Positions 1 to 5,264 of a DNA stretch of 6,055 nucleotides are shown piece after piece. The notes beneath the pieces are model-generated. The model worked only from the letters and a program-made list of their open reading frames with translations, did no database searches and was not told the DNA's origin. The first letter of the stretch is position 1, and every line of letters starts with the position of its first letter. The DNA comes from Desulfobacterales bacterium (GTDB taxonomy: Bacteria > Desulfobacterota > Desulfobacteria > Desulfobacterales > JAFDCJ01). The DNA lies in contig JAOZSC010000181.1 in assembly GCA_029939875.1 (NCBI GenBank), forward strand, positions 1 through 6,055, given 5' to 3'. The position numbers were made by a program, and so were the translations under genes.

Positions 1-230
1 GATTTAGATTCAACCTGATTACAAGCCGTAGGTTTCATCTCATACCGCCAAAAAAGCTGCCAATGGATTCTACTACGATGTCTAAAGAGAGTAACGTAGC
101 TTTTTGATATCTGCCGAACATCGCTCAACCTGACCGGAAAAACGCTGCTGTTCTATGTAAAGGCCTGTACCTGCACGACGGTTTGGAGGCCGGCAGGTTC
201 GCTCAACCGTTACAGCTGATTTTTATAGTT
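1..230. other. Gene-free left edge, 230 bases
   Basis: I can support no gene here. A plus-strand frame is open from base 3 to a TGA at 108-110, and an opposite frame is open over about the same stretch, but neither translation resembles a family I know. The first 120 bases are visibly more AT-rich than the coding DNA to the right. The motif TCAACC occurs at 10-15, 125-130 and 203-208. The first two copies share TCAACCTGA, and the last two share the 10-mer TCGCTCAACC (121-130 and 199-208). It is probably the region downstream of the korA-korB unit, possibly reaching the tail of an unseen neighbour. Confidence 0.5.
169..198 (-). terminator. Weak hairpin downstream of korB-gamma
   Basis: ACCTGC (169-174) pairs with GCAGGT (193-198), and CGG (179-181) pairs with CCG (190-192). 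This gives a nine-pair stem with a four-base bulge (175-178) and an eight-base loop. It lies 33 bases past the korB stop codon. Neither strand has a T-run directly after the stem, so it is not a classical intrinsic terminator. It could mark an RNA 3' end or be chance structure. Confidence 0.2.
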
Positions 231-1523
231 TTATGCTTTCATCCGGTCAACCAATGCCAGGGATGATTCAAGGATTTTGCCCTTGAATCTTGTTTTTACA
301 GCGGCTTCCAGCATTTGTGAAGTTATCACCGTGCCCATTGCAGCCAGTACTGCCAGCGACGCCAGGGCGCGGTCCGGCTTTTTGATTCCCAGACTTTTAA
401 AATCGATTTTGTGGATGCGGGCGCGGCCGGCGGGCACCTGTACGTCACCGGCCTGCAGGACCAGCGTATTGCCGTCCAGGTGTCCAAACAGATTTTTGCG
501 CCGGTCAACTCCTTGCTGGTCGAGGGCGATGACGACATTCGGGCAGGTGATGCCGGTGTAATCGATTGGTTGCGGCGCAAGGATCAATTCGCTGATGGAC
601 GGCCCCCGCAGTACGGTAATGTTGTACTCGTTTTTCTGGGTGGTCTTCAGGCCGGCAAAAAGACCGGCCAGGCATAAAATCTCACCGGCGGTGATGACAC
701 GCTGCCCGGCAGCGCCGAGCAGGATGACTTCCTGGCGATCCGGCCGGGGCGGCTTGAAGCGTGCTTCAATTTTAGGCGGTTTGGCGGCAGGTTTTTGGGC
801 GTCGGCCAGCCGGCGGTAATGGCGGCCGTATTCGGGGCGGGCATTTTCCGGCACCGGACCGTCTGCCGGGGGCATGTGCGACAGTGCCGTCTCAATGCTT
901 TTGGGGGTCAGGTGGTTGCGGCGGGTAAAGCGCCCCGGGCAAACGCCCCAGATATCGACCACCGCAAAGCCCTCGAATTCAACGGCCTGTTGAATTTTGG
1001 CCGCCAGTTGTCCGTCATAGGCCGAGCAGCGGGCAACAAAGGGGGCGCCGGCGCTGCGGGCCACCTGGCAGATGTCTATGGGGCGTTCGAGCTGGTTTAA
1101 AAAGGCCGAGCCGACCCGGGCTTCGGCAGGGGTGGTGGCCGAGTATTGTCCACCGGTCATACCGAAGTTGAAATTGTTTAATACCAGCAGGGTCAGGTCT
1201 ATGTTCCGGCGGCAGGCGGACAGCAGGTGCGCGCCGCCGATGCCCTGGCCGCCGTCGCCCATGGTGACAACGACGGTCAGCTCCGGTCGGGCGAGCTTCA
1301 AGCCGGCCGCATAGGTAAGGGCACGACCGTGCAGGCCGTGCAGGGCATGGGTGTTGAAAAAGGTATCGAAAAGGCCGGAACAGCCGATATCGCTGACCAT
1401 GGCGATCCGGTTTGCGGCCAGCCCCATGTTTTGAAAGGCATTATCCAGGGTGTGGGTAATCCGCTCGTGGGAACATCCCGGGCAGAAAACCGGTGGCCTG
1501 GCGGTATTGAGAAAACTATCCAC
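231..1523 (-). CDS. korB: 2-oxoacid:ferredoxin oxidoreductase, beta subunit fused to a C-terminal gamma domain
   Basis: This is the TPP-binding subunit of a cytoplasmic 2-oxoacid (probably 2-oxoglutarate-type) ferredoxin oxidoreductase. Residues are numbered from GTG 1523 (430 aa). The beta domain covers about 1-220. CPGC (C14, C17), C48 in DIGCSG and C195 in GVCPG match the four [4Fe-4S] ligands of KorB-type subunits. MGDGG (88-92) through LNN (115-117) is the TPP/Mg motif, followed by GMTGGQYSATTP (121-132). A Pro/Lys-rich linker (about 220-262) joins a domain at about 264-430 resembling the separate gamma subunit, but AAGQR (271-275) replaces the usual GGQG and LRGP replaces RGG. GTG 1523 is preferred because GGGAGG at 1533-1538 sits nine bases upstream; the longer TTG at 1529 leaves only three. 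The gene overlaps korA by eight bases, implying translational coupling. Beta family assignment is firm; the substrate is inferred. Confidence 0.9.
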   Translation of the reverse strand: MDSFLNTARPPVFCPGCSHERITHTLDNAFQNMGLAANRIAMVSDIGCSGLFDTFFNTHALHGLHGRALTYAAGLKLARPELTVVVTMGDGGQGIGGAHLLSACRRNIDLTLLVLNNFNFGMTGGQYSATTPAEARVGSAFLNQLERPIDICQVARSAGAPFVARCSAYDGQLAAKIQQAVEFEGFAVVDIWGVCPGRFTRRNHLTPKSIETALSHMPPADGPVPENARPEYGRHYRRLADAQKPAAKPPKIEARFKPPRPDRQEVILLGAAGQRVITAGEILCLAGLFAGLKTTQKNEYNITVLRGPSISELILAPQPIDYTGITCPNVVIALDQQGVDRRKNLFGHLDGNTLVLQAGDVQVPAGRARIHKIDFKSLGIKKPDRALASLAVLAAMGTVITSQMLEAAVKTRFKGKILESSLALVDRMKA

Positions 1524-2637
1524 TGGCAACGGCCTCCCGGATTACGGCCGGGCTGATCAGCCGGCCGTCCATCTGACCGTAAAAATAAACGGATTTTCCC
1601 GGCAGCACGCGCTCGATTTCGCGGACATACTGCCCCAGGTTCATTTCGATTACCACCACCCGGCGCACCCCTTCGGCGGCCCGGCGAATCACCCCGGCGG
1701 GCACCGGCCAGAGGGTTTTGAGAATCAAAAGATTTACCGGGATTTTGTCGCGCCGGCTTTCACGGTAGACTGCCCGGGCGGCCCGGGCGGTGACCCCGTA
1801 GGTGATGATCAGGGTTTCGGCGTCGGGAGTCTCCAGTGATTCGTGAAATGAAAACGACTCCACGGCGGTTTCCAGCTTGGTCTGCAGGCGCTGCAATGTC
1901 AGGGCAATCTCTGTCGGATCCGTGGTAATGAATCCGTTGGCACCGTGGGTGGAAGATGTCTGCCGCACGACCACCTCACCGCCGATGGGCAGAAAATCCG
2001 GCACGCTGCGGCCTTTTTTTATCTCAAACGGGTAAAAAGGGCGGTTTGACGATGCCGCCCTGCGATGGAGGATGTCGGGGCGGTCCACGGCATCGATATC
2101 AATGCTTTCGCGGGTCATGGCGATCTCCTTGTTGGATGCCACGAACACCGGGCAGCGAAATTTTTCCGCCAAGTTGAAGGCTTGCATGGTCAATGAAAAG
2201 CAATCGGCCACGGTAACCGGTGCCAGCACAATTACCGGCAGGCCGCCGCTGTTGCTCCAGCGCAAAAAATTGATGTCCCCGTCGGCACCGCGGGTGGCCG
2301 ATCCCGTTGACGGCCCCAGCCGCTGAACATCGATAATCACGATGGGAATTTCACTTCCCACGGCAAAGGAAATCTGCTCGCTGTACAGGCTGATACCCGG
2401 ACCGGACGTGGCCGTCATCACTTTCAGCCCGGCCATGGAAGCCCCGAGGCACAACCCGATGGAGGCAATTTCATCTTCGCCCTGCAGGCAGGTCCCGCCC
2501 AGCGGCGGTAGCAGGGTGAGCATGGTGCTTAAAATGGTGGTTGCCGGGGTGATCGGGTAACCGGCAAAAAAACGGCATCCTGCCGCCACTGCCCCCCGGG
2601 CAATGGCCTCGTTACCTTCCAATAAGCTTTGAGACAT
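1516..2637 (-). CDS. korA: 2-oxoacid:ferredoxin oxidoreductase, alpha subunit
   Basis: This alpha subunit (373 aa) pairs with the downstream KorB-gamma protein to convert a 2-oxoacid plus CoA to acyl-CoA, CO2 and reduced ferredoxin. The N-terminal pyrimidine-binding domain (about 1-190) shows GYPITPATTI near residue 30, the GEDEIASIGLCLGAS stretch, TATSGPGISL and IDVQRLGPSTG. The C-terminal transketolase-C-like domain shows LIITYGVTARAARAVY, LKTLWPVP and VVVIEMNLGQYV, all typical of KorA. After PSTG, the usual KorA loop (roughly QGD..QARWGxHGD) is replaced by TRGADGDINFLRWSNSGG, so a substrate other than 2-oxoglutarate is possible. ATG 2637 is chosen over the ATG eight codons upstream because CAGGA at 2645-2649 is seven bases away and the family motifs begin directly after it. 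There is no N-terminal gamma domain, which many two-subunit enzymes carry on alpha. The stop is TAG at 1516-1518, inside the start of korB. Confidence 0.9.
   Translation of the reverse strand: MSQSLLEGNEAIARGAVAAGCRFFAGYPITPATTILSTMLTLLPPLGGTCLQGEDEIASIGLCLGASMAGLKVMTATSGPGISLYSEQISFAVGSEIPIVIIDVQRLGPSTGSATRGADGDINFLRWSNSGGLPVIVLAPVTVADCFSLTMQAFNLAEKFRCPVFVASNKEIAMTRESIDIDAVDRPDILHRRAASSNRPFYPFEIKKGRSVPDFLPIGGEVVVRQTSSTHGANGFITTDPTEIALTLQRLQTKLETAVESFSFHESLETPDAETLIITYGVTARAARAVYRESRRDKIPVNLLILKTLWPVPAGVIRRAAEGVRRVVVIEMNLGQYVREIERVLPGKSVYFYGQMDGRLISPAVIREAVASG
1533..1538 (-). promoter_or_regulatory. Ribosome binding site deciding the korB start
   Basis: GGGAGG on the minus strand, inside the last codons of korA. 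It is nine bases from GTG 1523 and only three from TTG 1529, so it favours the GTG start and an eight-base overlap with korA. Confidence 0.65.
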
Positions 2638-2644
2638 GCGATTT

Positions 2645-2649
2645 TCCTG
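2645..2649 (-). promoter_or_regulatory. Ribosome binding site of korA
   Basis: CAGGA on the minus strand, seven bases upstream of ATG 2637. It selects this start over the in-frame ATG at 2661, whose eight extra residues (MRYKQENR) do not resemble the family N-terminus and would be encoded across this site. Confidence 0.65.
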
Positions 2650-2669
2650 TTTATACCGCAACGTCTGTA

Positions 2670-2695
2670 CCGTTAAAATGCTGCATATTTACCGG
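2670..2695 (-). repeat. Imperfect dyad between pgpH and korA
   Basis: In the 59-base gap between the two genes, CCGGTAAA and TTTAACGG (minus strand) face each other across ten bases. Seven of eight arm pairs match, with one G-A mismatch, and ATGC-A-GCAT adds symmetry at the centre. No T-run follows, so it is not an intrinsic terminator. It could be an operator or an RNA processing hairpin controlling korA separately from pgpH, or chance. The rest of the gap holds the korA ribosome binding site and a TATAAA with no convincing -35 partner. Confidence 0.3.
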
Positions 2696-2696
2696 A

Positions 2697-4970
2697 TTAT
2701 AGACGAAAGGCACGGTCTTCCGGATCACGCTCTTTGCTGTCGCTGATTTTCCAGCCGCGTTTCGGAGGTCTGACCTTTTTTTCCTGCCAATGATAACGGA
2801 TGCGGGAGTGAAACGAGGCTTCGAGCGCATCAACCAGGGTTTTTATAATTTTGGCAAGATCCCGTGAGGCCAGATCGCATTCGCCGAACTGCCCGTCAAC
2901 AATTCGTTTGACCAAAATATGGCGTACCATTTCTTCAAACTTTTTTCGCGTCGGCTCCTGCAAGGAGCGGGAGGCGGCCTCGACCGAATCGGTGATCATT
3001 AATACAGCAGCTTCCACGCTCTGGGGTTTGGGCCCCGGGTAGCGAAAGTCTTTTTTGCGAATCTTGCTTTTGGGATAGGCTCGGGCGGCAATATTGAAAA
3101 AATATTCCATTAACTGGGTGCCATGGTGCTGAAGAATCAAATCCACAACCACCTTCGGCAGCCCGGACTCCTGGCCGATTCGCATGCCATGCCGTACGTG
3201 GTTGATGATGAGCTTGGCACTTTCCTTGGGTTCCAGGACATCATGCAAATTTTCATGGTTAAACTGATTTTCGATGAAGAATTTGGGGTTCATCATTTTA
3301 CCAATGTCATGATAATAGGCGCCGATTCTCAACAGTTGAGTATTGGCGCCGATGGCCTCACCAACGGCCTGCGCCAGGTAAGCCACCGTCATGCTATGCT
3401 GATAAGTACCCGGAGCCTTGGACAGAAGCTCTTTCATCAGAGGACGGTTCAGATCCATATAGCGGTTGAGTTTGAAAGTGGAGGCTGTCTGCCAGCTTAT
3501 TTCCAGCAGTGGCAGCAGCAGCAGTACCACGGGACCTGCAGCCAGGCCGCCGGCAAAGCTCCAGGTCATGTTGGACACCAGGGCCATATCCGCTGTTTTT
3601 TTCAACAGGTCGATTTCAATGGGTTGCAACCGGACCAACTTTGATAAAACCACCTGCCAGTGTCCGGTAAAGATGATAATACTCACGGTGTTGATGACCC
3701 CCACCACCAGTGACGGCCACATGATCTGCAGGCGTTTGTGCAGTCCCGACGAAACCAGCACGGCTACCAGACCGCCGAAGGCAAAAAAAAGCAGGAATTG
3801 AAAAGTGGGGCCGCAAAGCAGGCTGACCAGCAGGGCTCCCAGCAAAGTGGTGCCCGTGGCGGTAATTTTATCGTGGTTTAATGCGATGACCAGCATGGGC
3901 AGCAAGCCGAAAGGCAGAACATAAACCGGAAAAGGGGTCAAAACGAGACCCGCCTTGAGGATGATAATAGTGGTTATCAGCAGGGATAACAGAAAAGCGT
4001 AAGGAGGTTCGTGGCGGGATCCGTCGGCAAGAATCCGGGACAGGAATACATTATAGAACATGACCATAAACAGGATGGTGAATGAAATCCACGGAATCTC
4101 GCGGTACAGGGCCGCCGCCTCGTGCTTGCGGTAAGTGTCTAACAGTAACACGTCTTTTTCGTTTAAATTTTTGCGAAAGGCCACCAGGACATCTCCCGGT
4201 CGGTAGGATACCGTGCTGAAGGGATATTCCCGGGCAATGCGGTCCTGGCGGCGGTTATTTTCACTTTGGTCGTATATCAGGTTGGGCTGCAGTGTTGCCT
4301 GAGCCAACCGGAGCACCGGATCTAACACGTTTTTTCTTACCTGCCAGAAAAGTTGACGGACCTTTTCTTCCAGCAGGAAGCGGGCTTTTTCCAAGGTGAT
4401 CAGTTCATTCGCGGGCTGGGTCACACTGCCGGATGAATTCGGGCGCCGGATTTCGATTGCATGCTTGCCCATCAGGTGCCTGGGGTCGTCCAGCACTTTG
4501 TTTTGCAGGATCGACTCTTCAATGGTGAGGATGCCTTTCAACAGATTTTTTAAATCATGGTAGCGGGTAATGTTAATGATATCGGCTGCCGACATCTGTA
4601 CTCCCAGCATCTTCTGGAGCTGCCGGCTCAGGTTTTCCACCTCCCTGCGGTTTTTTCCCTTCAGATTGGAAAATGCGTTTGTCAATTGTTGGAACTGATG
4701 CTTGGAAGCGTCAATGCGCTGGGGGAGGTAGCGAAACACGGGAATATACTGGGCTATCGCTTTTTCCCGATTGGCCTCCAGCGCTTTGGCCTGGTCGAAA
4801 TCAAAGCTGCGGCGTGACCGGATAGCGAGATACACCGCCTTGCCCGCAACAGGCGGCCGGAAAGACAGGTAGATATCCTCCAGGTAGCAGGCCAGCAGTG
4901 TTAAGCCGATCAGTGTAATGCTCAGAAACCATTTCATTGCGGATGTGTCCCAACGCCGGATAACCGGCAA
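2697..4970 (-). CDS. pgpH: PgpH-type 7TMR-HD membrane phosphodiesterase (probable c-di-AMP hydrolase)
   Basis: Membrane protein of the 7TMR-HD family, whose studied members (PgpH) hydrolyse cyclic-di-AMP to pApA. From TTG 4970 it is 757 aa, normal for the family. Order: short cytoplasmic start, TM1 (about 13-32), large extracytoplasmic 7TMR-HDED region (about 35-290), hydrophobic bundle of about seven segments (294-495), then a cytoplasmic HD domain (about 512-700) and a basic tail. All expected metal ligands are visible: H525 (TYQHS), H554-D555 (YHDIGK), H591 (NHVRHG), H615-H616 (QHHG) and D661 (TDSVEA), so it should be active. The start is uncertain. TTG 4970 has GGAGG nine bases upstream, but a promoter at 4986-5014 would start RNA at about 4979, inside or after that site, leaving ATG 4937 as the alternative. 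TTG 5018 would lie upstream of the promoter. Its usual partners ybeY and phoH are absent; korA follows after 59 bases. Family is firm; the c-di-AMP substrate is by homology. Confidence 0.93.
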   Translation of the reverse strand: MPVIRRWDTSAMKWFLSITLIGLTLLACYLEDIYLSFRPPVAGKAVYLAIRSRRSFDFDQAKALEANREKAIAQYIPVFRYLPQRIDASKHQFQQLTNAFSNLKGKNRREVENLSRQLQKMLGVQMSAADIINITRYHDLKNLLKGILTIEESILQNKVLDDPRHLMGKHAIEIRRPNSSGSVTQPANELITLEKARFLLEEKVRQLFWQVRKNVLDPVLRLAQATLQPNLIYDQSENNRRQDRIAREYPFSTVSYRPGDVLVAFRKNLNEKDVLLLDTYRKHEAAALYREIPWISFTILFMVMFYNVFLSRILADGSRHEPPYAFLLSLLITTIIILKAGLVLTPFPVYVLPFGLLPMLVIALNHDKITATGTTLLGALLVSLLCGPTFQFLLFFAFGGLVAVLVSSGLHKRLQIMWPSLVVGVINTVSIIIFTGHWQVVLSKLVRLQPIEIDLLKKTADMALVSNMTWSFAGGLAAGPVVLLLLPLLEISWQTASTFKLNRYMDLNRPLMKELLSKAPGTYQHSMTVAYLAQAVGEAIGANTQLLRIGAYYHDIGKMMNPKFFIENQFNHENLHDVLEPKESAKLIINHVRHGMRIGQESGLPKVVVDLILQHHGTQLMEYFFNIAARAYPKSKIRKKDFRYPGPKPQSVEAAVLMITDSVEAASRSLQEPTRKKFEEMVRHILVKRIVDGQFGECDLASRDLAKIIKTLVDALEASFHSRIRYHWQEKKVRPPKRGWKISDSKERDPEDRAFRL

Positions 4971-4979
4971 TAATCTTAA

Positions 4980-4984
4980 CCTCC
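4980..4984 (-). promoter_or_regulatory. Candidate ribosome binding site of pgpH
   Basis: GGAGG on the minus strand, nine bases upstream of TTG 4970, the same spacing as korB. It lies directly after the -10 box of the predicted promoter (4986-4991), so a transcript from that promoter would begin within or just after it. Confidence 0.45.
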
Positions 4985-4985
4985 A

Positions 4986-5014
4986 ATCATATAAGGCTGC
5001 GCATCCGGAGTCAA
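4986..5014 (-). promoter_or_regulatory. Sigma70-type promoter for the pgpH-korA-korB unit
   Basis: The minus strand reads TTGACT (5009-5014), a 17-base spacer, then TATGAT (4986-4991). Each box matches the consensus at five of six positions and the spacing is optimal. Predicted transcription start is near 4979. It is the only strong promoter I can see in the window and is placed to drive pgpH and possibly korA-korB. If real, TTG 5018 cannot be the start on this transcript. Confidence 0.6.
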
Positions 5015-5032
5015 TCAATTCTCGCCAAAGAC

Positions 5033-5045
5033 ACTTAATTTAAGT
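5033..5045. promoter_or_regulatory. Perfect 13-base palindrome upstream of the pgpH promoter
   Basis: ACTTAA-T-TTAAGT is a perfect inverted repeat with one central base. Its centre is about 60 bases upstream of the predicted pgpH start site, where class I activators often bind. It also lies 30-42 bases before the ATG of the FHA remnant. AT-rich palindromes arise by chance more often than GC-mixed ones, so the operator role is inference. Confidence 0.35.
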
Positions 5046-5074
5046 TTTAACCCGGACCCGCTTTAGGACTGCCG

Positions 5075-5239
5075 ATGGGACTGTTTTTTTCGGTAGACGG
5101 AACCAAGATCAACGGGACCCGGGTGGGAAAAAAGCGCGTACAGCTCAAGGATGGGGATATTCTCGGATTTGTCCGTTATGAGTCCAGTTTTCTTTTTCCG
5201 GAATCTTTTTACGATATGCTCAAAGGGTCCGGCAGCTGA
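5075..5239 (+). pseudogene. C-terminal half of an FHA domain (truncated remnant, 54 codons)
   Basis: The frame translates to MGLFFSVDGTKINGTRV, then KKRVQLKDGDILGF, then SFLFPESFYDML near its end. DGT.ING.RV followed by L.DGD..GF is the second half of a forkhead-associated phosphothreonine-binding domain, and the xFLxPESFYxxL ending resembles single-FHA proteins from related bacteria. The first half, with the GR and S..H phosphopeptide-binding residues, is absent. Stops close all three plus frames just upstream (5041, 5048 and 5064), so one frameshift cannot restore it. A T7 run at 5084-5090 could also have shifted. AGGA at 5065-5068, six bases before ATG 5075, could still allow translation. 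Without the binding half it should not bind phosphothreonine. It ends one base from the converging molybdoenzyme gene. I read it as a rearrangement remnant; a real small protein is less likely. Confidence 0.65.
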
Positions 5240-5264
5240 TTTATCCTCTTTTTATCCGGCACCC
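5225..5264. terminator. Possible bidirectional hairpin across converging stop codons
   Basis: GGGTCCGG (5225-5232) pairs with CCGG (5256-5259) plus ACCC (5261-5264), giving eight pairs with one bulged C and a 23-base loop. The stem brackets both stop codons (5237-5239 plus, 5241-5243 minus). The loop is T-rich on the plus strand, but no long T-run follows the stem on either strand. It is the only structure near the junction of these genes, which have one base between them. Confidence 0.25.

Noticed and set aside
75..107. Possible plus-strand terminator: CTACG/CGTAG stem followed by CTTTTT
   Set aside because: The stem is only five pairs with a loop of about 17 bases, and no supported plus-strand gene ends before it.
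1772..1788. GC-only palindrome, GCCCGGGC twice with one base between
   Set aside because: It encodes the Ala-Arg-Ala-Ala-Arg-Ala run of the conserved KorA segment TARAARAVY, so codon choice explains it.
1450..1839. Plus-strand open frame of 129 codons
   Set aside because: Antisense to the korA-korB junction, where both genes show clear family motifs; explained by GC-rich codon use.
2645..2670. TATAAA box upstream of korA as a promoter
   Set aside because: No -35 element with more than about half consensus lies 16-18 bases upstream, and initiation would fall on the korA ribosome site.
2651..2833. Minus-strand 60-codon frame overlapping the end of pgpH and the gap before korA
   Set aside because: It is out of frame with pgpH, has no ribosome site or recognisable motif, and reads through the pgpH basic tail.
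3511..3524. Short GCA trinucleotide run
   Set aside because: It is the complement of leucine codons in a pgpH membrane segment (LLLLPLLE); too short to be a functional repeat.
3123..3644. Plus-strand open frame of 173 codons
   Set aside because: It lies wholly antisense to the well-supported pgpH gene across its HD and membrane regions, and its translation resembles no family.
4971..5018. N-terminal extension of pgpH to TTG 5018
   Set aside because: The extra 16 residues would be encoded across the predicted -10 and -35 boxes and the GGAGG site, and TTG 5018 has no ribosome site.
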